A stretch of 64,000 bases of DNA from G963923955 sp963923955 (GTDB lineage Bacteria; Pseudomonadota; Gammaproteobacteria; Eutrophobiales; Eutrophobiaceae): contig OZ000552.1 in NCBI GenBank assembly GCA_963923955.1, positions 2,108,001-2,172,000 of the forward strand. The letters are read 5' to 3'. The position numbers and the translations under genes were made by a program. Shown piece by piece: positions 46,325 to 53,129 of this stretch. The notes beneath the pieces were generated by a model. That model was not told the DNA's origin, searched no databases, and worked only from the letters and a program-made list of their open reading frames with translations. Each line of letters opens with the position of its first letter. Position 1 is the stretch's first letter.

Positions 46325-47684
46325 TCACCAAAAAGGCCGCGGCATTGCCGCGGATCACGCGCAACAACAAGGCGCCTTTGTTTTTATCAACTTCTTCAAG
46401 AAAGCCCTGCATCCCTTCTACAGACTTATGGTTCACTGAGCTAATAATATCGCCGATGCGCAGACCGCTGCGCGCCGCCGGGCTGCCTCGTTCAAGGCTT
46501 GTTACGACAACGCCGGCGAGCTTGCCATAATGCGGATGATCCTCTTCGATATCGCTAACGCTCACGCCTTGCAGACGCGGGTTGATGGAAGCGGCCTGCT
46601 CTGCCGCCGCCTCTCTCGGCAATACTTCTACGGTGAATGTCTTCGGCTTGCCATCGCGCAGGATGCCAAGGCGTAGCTTCTCGCCCACCGGCAACAGGCC
46701 GATATAGTTACGCACCTCTCTGGCGTTTTTCATCTTTTTATCATTGATGGCAACCACAATATCGCCGGCTTCTACGCCGGCAGCTGCAGCCGGCGAATCC
46801 GGCAGGACGCGGTTGATAACGGCGCCCTGTTGGTTCTCCAGGCCAAAGGCTGCGGCCAGATCCGCGTTCAGGTTTTGTGCCTGTATGCCGATAAAGCCGC
46901 GCTCCACTGCGCCTGTCTCCAGCAACTGCTCGGTGATCTGCATGGCCATGTTGATCGGGATGGCAAAGCCGATGCCGATGTTGCCGCCGCTCTGGGAGAA
47001 TATGGCAGTATTGATGCCGACCAGCTCGCCACGCAGGTTCACCAGGGCGCCACCGGAATTGCCCGGGTTGATCGAGGCATCGGTCTGGATGAAATCCTCA
47101 TAGCCTTCTATGCGCAGACCGCTTCTGCCTAAGGCACTGACAATGCCGGAGGTAACCGTCTGTCCCAGTCCAAAGGGGTTGCCGATTGCGACAACAAAAT
47201 CACCTACCCGCAGCCCATCTGAGTCGGCGGACTTGATCGCCCTTAAGCCTTCCGCCGGCACCTTGATCACGGCCACGTCTGTGGCCGGATCAGTGCCGAT
47301 GATCTCCGCCTGCATGTGGCGCCCGTCACGCAGGGTCACTGTGATCTCAACAGCATTGGCGATCACATGATGATTGGTCAGCACCAGGCCGCGCTCGGCA
47401 TCGACGATCACGCCTGAACCCAGGCTCTGGGTGCGGCGCTCTACGGGTTGTCTGGGGAGATTAAAAAAGCGGCGAAAGAAAGGATCGGCAAACAGCGGGT
47501 TCTGCTGCATGCGTATGCGCCCTTCGGTGGCAATGTTCACCACCGCCGGGGTCACCTTATCCAGCATGGGCGCAAGACTCGGCAGCGCTTGTCCATCCAG
47601 CGCCTGCGGCAAGGCGGCGGCTGCCGTCTTTGCCGTGAGTAACAGCACGATCAGGATTAAGCAAAAGCGAATGCGGATTGCCAC
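46317..47684 (-). CDS. degQ: Do-family periplasmic serine protease
   Basis: 455 residues. A signal peptide (MAIRIRFCLILIVLLLTAKTAAAA) directs it to the periplasm. The trypsin-like domain has the triad: histidine 105/106 in VLTNHHVIANA, aspartate in DPATDVAVIKV and S210 in NPGNSGGAL. Two PDZ domains follow (NRVLPDSPAAAAGVEAGDIVVAINDKKM; LERGSPAARSGLRIGDIISSVNHKSV). The overall shape and absence of a long Q-linker favour DegQ/DegS-AlgW-type quality control over DegP; I cannot separate them firmly. The gene is monocistronic, tail-to-tail with oxyR. Confidence 0.93.
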   Translation of the reverse strand: MAIRIRFCLILIVLLLTAKTAAAALPQALDGQALPSLAPMLDKVTPAVVNIATEGRIRMQQNPLFADPFFRRFFNLPRQPVERRTQSLGSGVIVDAERGLVLTNHHVIANAVEITVTLRDGRHMQAEIIGTDPATDVAVIKVPAEGLRAIKSADSDGLRVGDFVVAIGNPFGLGQTVTSGIVSALGRSGLRIEGYEDFIQTDASINPGNSGGALVNLRGELVGINTAIFSQSGGNIGIGFAIPINMAMQITEQLLETGAVERGFIGIQAQNLNADLAAAFGLENQQGAVINRVLPDSPAAAAGVEAGDIVVAINDKKMKNAREVRNYIGLLPVGEKLRLGILRDGKPKTFTVEVLPREAAAEQAASINPRLQGVSVSDIEEDHPHYGKLAGVVVTSLERGSPAARSGLRIGDIISSVNHKSVEGMQGFLEEVDKNKGALLLRVIRGNAAAFLVIK

Positions 47685-47806
47685 GATTAAATTTCTCGTT
47701 TGTTTGTTTTGTCTGCGGAGGATATTGCGGTTAGAAAGAGGACGGTAAAAAAGTTCAGTCTTTGCGCTTTCACCGGCCTGGCCTGGCGACCTGTTTGGAT
47801 GGGAGA

Positions 47807-47836
47807 AATAAAAAAGGCGGGACTGCTCCCGCCTTT
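47807..47836 (-). terminator. Terminator of the small heat-shock gene
   Basis: AAAGGCGGGA (47813-47822), loop CTGC and TCCCGCCTTT (47827-47836) form a perfect 10-bp stem. Read on the minus strand the stem is followed by a T-rich tract (complement of 47806-47815). It follows the heat-shock gene stop by 27 bp; TTTAT on the plus side makes it possibly bidirectional. Confidence 0.9.
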
Positions 47837-47862
47837 ATCGCCCGGCTACTAAAAAACCGGAC

Positions 47863-48312
47863 TTAGTGAGAAACCGCAATTTTGCGCGGTTTCAATTTCT
47901 CCTGCTTAGGCACGGAGATCTCCAGTACGCCGTCCTTGCCATGCGCATGGATATTCTCCGAGTCAGCGGTATCCGGCAGACTGAAGCGACGATAGAAAGT
48001 TCCGCGCACACGCTCCACGCGCTTGAATCCTTCCCGCTCTTCTTCCTTCTCATCCACCCGCTGGCCCTTGATCGCCAACACGCCATCTTCCATCGTAAGC
48101 TCTATCTGTTGCGGATCAACGCCGGGCAGATCGGCGAAGATGACGAAGCGATTATCCTCTTCCTTGATATCAACCGCCGGACGCCAATGGCTGACACTGA
48201 CATCGGAGTTATCATCGCCAAGCTCATCATGGGAATTCCATGCGCCCAAGCGGCTGAGTTCCCGCTGGAACTGGTTCAAAATATTAAACGGTTCATAACG
48301 TATAAGTGACAT
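47863..48312 (-). CDS. Hsp20-family small heat-shock protein
   Basis: 149 residues. An ATP-independent holdase of the alpha-crystallin type that binds unfolding proteins. The alpha-crystallin domain spans about 38-135 (WRPAVDIKEEDNRFVIFADLPGVDPQQIELTMEDGVLAIKG, RFSLPDTADSENIHAHGKDGVLEISVPK), with the C-terminal tail LKPRKIAVSH. The N-terminal MSLIRYEPFNILNQFQRELSRL is typical. A GGAGGTG site precedes the ATG. A sigma32-like promoter at 48351-48378 and a strong terminator frame the gene, so it is a single heat-induced unit. Confidence 0.95.
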   Translation of the reverse strand: MSLIRYEPFNILNQFQRELSRLGAWNSHDELGDDNSDVSVSHWRPAVDIKEEDNRFVIFADLPGVDPQQIELTMEDGVLAIKGQRVDEKEEEREGFKRVERVRGTFYRRFSLPDTADSENIHAHGKDGVLEISVPKQEKLKPRKIAVSH

Positions 48313-48350
48313 AGTGCACCTCCAAAATAGTTTATCTTTGATGGGAAAAC

Positions 48351-48378
48351 AGATGGTGCCGGCCTGTTTTTTTTCAAG
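48351..48378 (-). promoter_or_regulatory. Sigma32 (heat-shock) promoter of the hsp20 gene
   Basis: On the minus strand CTTGAAA (48378-48372), a 14-bp spacer and ACCATCT (48357-48351). The consensus is CTTGAAA with CCCATNT, so one mismatch. It lies about 40 bp upstream of the start codon. Confidence 0.75.
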
Positions 48379-48496
48379 TCTGGCGGAAGAAAATTACACA
48401 AAAACCGCTGAGAGAAACGCTTCTCGTCAATAAGGCTGGGGCTGTGCCCGTTGCGCGTCTTTTATAGCTTGCAGGCAGTGCTATGGGAAAGCTGAG

Positions 48497-49144
48497 TTAT
48501 AAATAATACGCCGTCCCCGTCATCACCTTGGCGCAGAGCGCCATGAGCCTCTTCACCGGGCGCGGCAATTCTTGCGCGCCCGCCTCCAGCGCCGCGGCGG
48601 CGTGTCCGGCCTCATCTTCCCGCATCTGCTTGAGGATCGCACGGCTGCGCTGATCCTCGCCCGGCAGGTACTCCAGATGTCGATCCAGGTGCCGCACCAC
48701 CTGGCGCTCGGTCTCGGCGACAAAGCCTAAGCTCCACTTATCACCTAAGGCCCCGGCGCAGGTGCCGATGGCAAAGGCACCGGCATACCACAGGGGGTTA
48801 AGATAGCTGCTATGGCTGTCGAGTTCGGCAAGGCGTTGTTCACACCAGGCCAGGTGATCGATCTCGCCACTGGCCGCCTTGTGCATGGAGGCGCGCACCT
48901 CGGCATCTCCGGCGCTTACGCCCTGCCCCTGATACATGGCCTGGGCGGCCACTTCACCGGCGTGATCCACCCGCATCAGCCCCGCCGCATGACACCTTTC
49001 CCGCTCGGACAGGGCATCGTCCGTCTCGCCTTCAGCCGGGTAAGGCCGGGCGGCCGCGACGGGACGCCCGAATGCGGTGGCAAGCGCCTGATCCAGGCCC
49101 AGGATAAAGCGATCAAAGGTGCTGTATTGACGACTTGAATCCAT
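48497..49144 (-). CDS. coq7: Demethoxyubiquinone hydroxylase Coq7
   Basis: 215 residues from the ATG at 49144, which has GGGAGA six bases upstream; the longer frame to 49201 is not conserved-looking. Coq7 (2-polyprenyl-3-methyl-6-methoxy-1,4-benzoquinone monooxygenase) makes the penultimate intermediate of ubiquinone. The di-iron ligands are in RVDHAGEVAAQAMYQGQ, ASGEIDHLAWCEQRL and MREDEAGHAAAAL. An N-terminal FDRFILGLDQALATAF is usual. It suggests aerobic ubiquinone synthesis. The gene stands alone, divergent from rplM. Confidence 0.95.
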   Translation of the reverse strand: MDSSRQYSTFDRFILGLDQALATAFGRPVAAARPYPAEGETDDALSERERCHAAGLMRVDHAGEVAAQAMYQGQGVSAGDAEVRASMHKAASGEIDHLAWCEQRLAELDSHSSYLNPLWYAGAFAIGTCAGALGDKWSLGFVAETERQVVRHLDRHLEYLPGEDQRSRAILKQMREDEAGHAAAALEAGAQELPRPVKRLMALCAKVMTGTAYYL

Positions 49145-49240
49145 CGTTAGTCTCCCTAAAAACAAGAAATTCACAAGACCTTGCGGTACGGATGCCCACA
49201 CGAGGCCAATGTAAGCCTTGACAAAATATTGGGCGCGATG

Positions 49241-49269
49241 TTGACAGTATAAGGCGCAAGCCGTAGCAT
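49241..49269 (+). promoter_or_regulatory. Candidate promoter of rplM-rpsI
   Basis: TTGACA (49241-49246), a 17-bp spacer and TAGCAT (49264-49269), 35 bp before the start codon. Another TTGACA is at 49218-49223 without a good partner. Confidence 0.35.
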
Positions 49270-49304
49270 TGCCTCCTTTTTTGAGCAGACAAGCTACAGA
49301 TTAA

Positions 49305-49733
49305 ATGAAAACCTACAGCGCAACTCCGGCAGACATCCGGCACGACTGGTATTTGGTGGATGCCAGCGGCAGGACTCTGGGCAGATTAGCCAGCGAAATC
49401 GCCCGCATCTTGCGCGGCAAACACAAAGCGGAATACACCCCACACATGGACACCGGCGACTATGTTGTCGTCATCAATGCGGCGGCGGTGCGGGTCTCCG
49501 GCAACAAGGCCGCCGCTAAACTCTATCACCGTCATAGCGGTTTTCCCGGTGGGCTCAAAACCATCAGTTTTGAGAAATTGCTGGAGAAGCGGCCGGAGAG
49601 CATTATCGAGAAGGCGGTAAAGGGCATGCTCCCCAGGGGGCCTCTGGGCCGGGCCATGCTGCGCAAATTGCGTGTCTATCCCGGTGCGGAGCACCAGCAT
49701 CGCGCACAACAACCCAAACCACTGGAAATCTAA
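49305..49733 (+). CDS. rplM: Large-subunit ribosomal protein L13 (uL13)
   Basis: 142 residues, normal length. Canonical start MKTYSATPADIRHDWYLVDASGRTLGRLAS and a KRPESIIEKAVKGMLPRGPLGRAMLRKLRVYPG signature. It is followed after 4 bp by rpsI, the universal gene order for these early ribosome-assembly proteins. Confidence 0.98.
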   Translation: MKTYSATPADIRHDWYLVDASGRTLGRLASEIARILRGKHKAEYTPHMDTGDYVVVINAAAVRVSGNKAAAKLYHRHSGFPGGLKTISFEKLLEKRPESIIEKAVKGMLPRGPLGRAMLRKLRVYPGAEHQHRAQQPKPLEI

Positions 49734-49737
49734 GATC

Positions 49738-50133
49738 ATGACACAAGCACAGACCTACTACAGCAGCGGCCGGCGCAAGAGCGCGACTGCCCGCATCTTC
49801 CTGAGCAAGGGCAAGGGCGACATCCTGGTAAATAAGCGCACACTGGATGAGTACTTCGGCCGCGAGACCAGCCGCATGATCGTGCGCCAGCCGCTGGAAA
49901 GCGTCAACATGGCCGCGCGCTTTGACATTAAGGCCACCGTCACCGGCGGCGGCATCTCCGGCCAAGCCGGCGCCATTCGTCACGGCATCACCCGCGCCTT
50001 GATCGAATATGATGCGAGCCTGCGCAAGACACTGCGCCGCGCCGGCTTCGTAACCCGTGATGCCAGGGAAGTGGAACGCAAAAAAGTCGGCCTGCACAAG
50101 GCCCGCAAGCGACCCCAGTTCTCGAAACGCTAA
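49738..50133 (+). CDS. rpsI: Small-subunit ribosomal protein S9 (uS9)
   Basis: 131 residues from the ATG at 49738; upstream in-frame codons overlap rplM and are not part of the gene. Contains YYSSGRRKSATARIFLSKGKG and the conserved C-terminal tail DAREVERKKVGLHKARKRPQFSKR, whose last residues contact P-site tRNA. It shares the rplM operon. The stringent-starvation or cytochrome bc1 genes that often follow in gammaproteobacteria are absent; instead a debris region and a tRNA follow. Confidence 0.98.
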   Translation: MTQAQTYYSSGRRKSATARIFLSKGKGDILVNKRTLDEYFGRETSRMIVRQPLESVNMAARFDIKATVTGGGISGQAGAIRHGITRALIEYDASLRKTLRRAGFVTRDAREVERKKVGLHKARKRPQFSKR

Positions 50134-50634
50134 TTCAACGTCTTCTCACAAACCCCTTGCTACATTTACCGCACTGAACAGGTATAAGGCATGTTGCGCT
50201 CGCCTGTAGATTTTTCTTAGGGTATCTTAGTGTTTCATCGTCCATGAATTCTGTTTAGATGCAACACCTTCAAATATTGCTATAAAGGGGTCAGAATAGT
50301 TTACGAAAAATCATCCTATGAACCCCTACTGCTGCAATAATTCCCCCGGCCAGGGCCAGTGCCATAGCAAAAGCTACAAAAGTGCCACCTAAGATAGCAC
50401 CTAATATTGAAGTGATGATTAGCCATATTGCGGGAGTTTTGCTTTTTGCACCGATTGCAACTGCGCCAAATGTTATGATAAGGAATGAATCATAAAAACA
50501 GGTATGCTAAATTCTCGACCATCAGTGAGGTATCATCGACCCTGACCGGCGAGGTAAAGCCTGTCTCCCCGTTCAAGCCGGGGAACAGCCGAGAGCGATG
50601 AATCCGGCTTTGGCCTCTTTATATATCAAACGCC
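50134..50634. other. Intergenic stretch with gene debris before tRNA-Gln
   Basis: No complete gene. It contains the 71-codon membrane-protein fragment described separately (50291-50506), and a hairpin TCCCCG (50566-50571), loop TTCAAGC, CGGGGA (50579-50584). The AT-rich TTTATATAT just before the tRNA may contribute to its promoter. Lower G+C than the ribosomal genes suggests foreign or decaying DNA. Confidence 0.55.
50291..50506 (-). pseudogene. 5'-truncated small membrane protein
   Basis: A minus-strand frame of 71 codons, bounded by TAG at 50507-50509, ends at TGA 50291-50293. It has no ATG, GTG or TTG near its beginning. It encodes two hydrophobic spans (TPAIWLIITSILGAILGG and TFVAFAMALALAGGIIAAVG) and a basic tail MIFRKLF. 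It looks like the 3' part of a gene that lost its start. I do not recognise the family. Confidence 0.45.
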
Positions 50635-50708
50635 TGGGGGTTCGTCTAATGGCAGGACTACGGACTCTGACTCCGTCAGTAGAGGTTCGAATCCTCTACC
50701 CCCAGCCA
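50635..50708 (+). tRNA. tRNA-Gln (anticodon CTG)
   Basis: 74 nt with encoded CCA. Acceptor TGGGGGT pairs with ACCCCCA, D stem GTCT/GGAC, anticodon stem ACGGA/TCCGT with loop CTCTGAC (anticodon CTG), variable CAGT, T arm AGAGG-TTCGAAT-CCTCT, discriminator G. It reads CAG codons. It stands alone, next to gene fragments, so it may have served as an insertion site; no second copy of its 3' end is visible in the window. Confidence 0.97.
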
Positions 50709-50914
50709 TATTAATATGAAATGGCTCCTTGTGAATGCCTTTTGCTGTGACTCCTACCCTGCCCCTGTGCTGTCTTTGAAATTGGGTATGACACCAAACG
50801 AAGGCGCTTATCGCCGTCCAGATATGGCGCGCCGATGCCTGCGCCCGCGATGAATACCTTCGTGAGCTAGAGTCTTGTTATGCCCCTCACTCGCTGGCCA
50901 TATCCAGGCCCTGC

Positions 50915-51235
50915 TTATCTCACATCTGCACAATACAGGCTTGCCGCGGACAATAGTCCGCCCTCTGTACACATCTTCGTGAATGCATCTTTGCAATCCT
51001 TATAGCCCTGCTTCCAACCGAGACGATAGTCTTCATCATTGGCAGCACGTTCTGTGTCTCGCATAAAACGCCCCAGTACATAACCGCCGGCCACATAGCC
51101 GCTGCGGCAGCCTTGCTCGAAGCCTTGCTGGTAGGAGGCGGTCTGCTCGGCAACGACCGATAAGTCCGGTTTTAGCAAGAGCCTGCTACAAGCAGGGCCG
51201 GTTATCAGCAAGGCTAACAATAATAGATGCCGCAA
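50915..51235 (-). CDS. Small putative lipoprotein of unknown function
   Basis: 106 residues if the TTG at 51235 is used: GGGAG lies 7 nt upstream and the product begins with RHLLLLALLITGPAC, a lipoprotein signal with C as the lipid anchor. The ATG at 51286 would add 17 residues before the signal and overlaps a repeat. The mature part contains two related units, YQQGFEQGCRSGYVAG and YRLGWKQGYKDCKDAF, each with aromatic-x-x-G-aromatic spacing. Four cysteines beyond the anchor could form disulphides. Likely periplasmic; I do not recognise the family. It follows the nitroreductase gene. Confidence 0.6.
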   Translation of the reverse strand: MRHLLLLALLITGPACSRLLLKPDLSVVAEQTASYQQGFEQGCRSGYVAGGYVLGRFMRDTERAANDEDYRLGWKQGYKDCKDAFTKMCTEGGLLSAASLYCADVR

Positions 51236-51277
51236 GACTCTTCTCCCGCCTGTTACGCTTTTTAGGGAATATCTGAA

Positions 51278-51297
51278 CAAGTCCATCTTAGGGCTTG
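51278..51297 (+). repeat. Hairpin repeat, copy D (CAAGTCCAT family)
   Basis: CAAGTCC (51278-51284), loop ATCTTA, GGGCTTG (51291-51297), a 7-bp stem with one G-T pair, followed by CCTTAAG as in copy B. It lies just beyond the nitroreductase stop codon. Confidence 0.5.
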
Positions 51298-51299
51298 CC

Positions 51300-51854
51300 T
51301 TAAGGCAATTCAAACAGCACTTCTTCAGGCGCTTTGCGTCTGGCCGGCGGGATGAGCTCAGCAAAGCCATACCAGAACAGGCCGACTATGAAGCGGGCGG
51401 CCATGTCAATGTTGGTGAGCCGATAAAAGCGCTCATCCCTGATCACCGGTCCCGTTGTCCACTTAACCCCAACGCCCTCATTCCATAGATACAGGATCAT
51501 ATTCTGTGCGGCACAACAGCAGGCGGCATAGTCTTCTCGCTCGCGCAGCGCATCATCAGAGCGTGCACAGCTAAGCAGCAGCCAGCCCGGCATCTCCCGC
51601 CAGCGCGCCAGTTTTGTCTCTGCCGCCCGATCTCCGAGTTTTGCTCGGATCAACTCGGCATTTAAGCGGCATATCTTTTCCTTTGTCTCATCACCGAGCA
51701 AGTGAAATCGCCACGGCTCGGTCAGATGATGATTGGGCGCCCAGGTGGCATGTTCGATGGCCGCGGTGATGAGCTCCCTGGCAGGCAGCGATGCAGGCTT
51801 AAAACGATGAATAGTGCGCCGACTTTTGATGATGTCGCCTATGCTCCGGGTCAT
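51300..51854 (-). CDS. Nitroreductase family protein (YdjA-like)
   Basis: 184 residues, the size of the smallest nitroreductases such as E. coli YdjA. It is probably an FMN-dependent oxidoreductase with NAD(P)H. SRRTIHRFKPASLPARELITAAIEHATWAPNHHLTEPWRF gives the FMN-binding N-terminus; AAQNMILYLWNEGVGVKWTTGPVI and VGLFWYGFAE are typical of the C-terminal part. Natural substrate is unknown. It lies 24 bp downstream of hemW and may share its transcript. Confidence 0.9.
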   Translation of the reverse strand: MTRSIGDIIKSRRTIHRFKPASLPARELITAAIEHATWAPNHHLTEPWRFHLLGDETKEKICRLNAELIRAKLGDRAAETKLARWREMPGWLLLSCARSDDALREREDYAACCCAAQNMILYLWNEGVGVKWTTGPVIRDERFYRLTNIDMAARFIVGLFWYGFAELIPPARRKAPEEVLFELP

Positions 51855-51878
51855 TATCTCTCTACGCTTTAGTTCATG

Positions 51879-53078
51879 TTAGTTCCGCTTGATGCCGGTC
51901 GGCGGCTTATTATACGGCATGAAAGGCTGTAACAGATCGTTCAGATAATTGCTGCCGGTTCTTGTCGGCCTGATGCGCGCGCCTTCCCGTTGCAACAGGC
52001 CGCGCTCTTCTGCATGAGCCAACTGCGGTTCAATGCTGCTGATGTTCATGCCGGTTCGCTGTGCAAACAGGCTGGTGGTGAAGCCCTGCGTGAGACGCAA
52101 GGCATTCAACATAAATTCAAATACGATGTCATGCTCGGCAAGCTGTCGCTCATCGACGATCACGGCACCACTGCCCGCCTTATTCATATAGGCCTGCGGC
52201 AGGCGATGACGTGCTTCACGCCGAATAGCACCCTGGGCCTCACTTATCTTGCTGTGCGCGCCGGCACCAAGCCCCAGATAATCGCCGAAGCGCCAGTAGT
52301 TTATGTTATGCGCACACTTATCTTTATCCTGCCGGGCATAGGTGGAGATTGCGTAAGCCTCATAGCCCGCCGCGGCCAGGCATTGTTGTCCCTGCTCTTG
52401 TATCTGCCAGGCAAGTTCCTCATCCGGCAGCACCGGCGGGCGGCTGTGGAAGAGCGTATTCGGCTCGATGGTCAACTGATACCAGGAAATATGCGGCACC
52501 CCCGCATCAATGAGCTGCCTTATATCATCCAGCGCCGCTGCGACAGACTGCGTGGGCAGCGCATACATCAGGTCCACATTAACATTCGCCAGGCCCGCAG
52601 CCAGCGCTGTGCGCACGGCATGTCGTGCCGCCCGGCCATTGTGTATGCGCCCCAAGGCCCTTAGCTTTTCATCATTAAAACTCTGCACCCCAATCGACAG
52701 ACGATTCACACCGGCCTCGGCATAATCAACAAAACGTGCGCTGTCTGCCATGCCCGGGTTGGCTTCCAAAGAAATTTCGATCTCCGGCGCAAAGGCCAGG
52801 CTTGACTTGAGCGCCGCCAACAGCCGCGCGATGGCCCGGCCGGAGAAGAGGCTGGGCGTGCCGCCACCAAGGAAGATACTTGTAATTTGTCTGTCTGCTA
52901 TGGCAGGCAGGGCATAGTCCAGATCGCGCAACAGGGCCTCTACATATTGCGCCTCCGGGAAGGGCTTGTGCGCAGTGGCATGGACATTAAAATCGCAGTA
53001 CGGACACCTGCGTATGCACCAGGGCAGATGGATGTAGATGGATAGCGGCGGAGACTGCCAAGATGCGGCCATGCCCAT
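51879..53078 (-). CDS. hemW: Radical SAM heme chaperone HemW
   Basis: 399 residues. HemW delivers heme to respiratory-chain proteins and is often misnamed coproporphyrinogen oxidase. The radical SAM motif is CIRRCPYC in SIYIHLPWCIRRCPYCDFNVH, and IFLGGGTPSLF and SIGVQSFNDEKLRALGRIHNG are family markers. The C-terminal HemN domain with RLTQGFTTSLFAQRTG is present. Two ATGs (53078 and 53072) are possible starts. In many gammaproteobacteria it follows rdgB; here an RND efflux pair lies between rdgB and hemW. Confidence 0.94.
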   Translation of the reverse strand: MGMAASWQSPPLSIYIHLPWCIRRCPYCDFNVHATAHKPFPEAQYVEALLRDLDYALPAIADRQITSIFLGGGTPSLFSGRAIARLLAALKSSLAFAPEIEISLEANPGMADSARFVDYAEAGVNRLSIGVQSFNDEKLRALGRIHNGRAARHAVRTALAAGLANVNVDLMYALPTQSVAAALDDIRQLIDAGVPHISWYQLTIEPNTLFHSRPPVLPDEELAWQIQEQGQQCLAAAGYEAYAISTYARQDKDKCAHNINYWRFGDYLGLGAGAHSKISEAQGAIRREARHRLPQAYMNKAGSGAVIVDERQLAEHDIVFEFMLNALRLTQGFTTSLFAQRTGMNISSIEPQLAHAEERGLLQREGARIRPTRTGSNYLNDLLQPFMPYNKPPTGIKRN

Positions 53079-53129
53079 TTACCGGAAGATGAATAACAAT
53101 CGAAAATACCAAGCCGGCCGCTGCGCGTA

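Noticed and set aside
50770..50880. Minus-strand fragment resembling the N-terminus of an FAD monooxygenase (KVFIAGAGIG)
   Set aside because: Only about ten residues match a common nucleotide-binding motif and an in-frame stop precedes it; too short to list as a gene or pseudogene.
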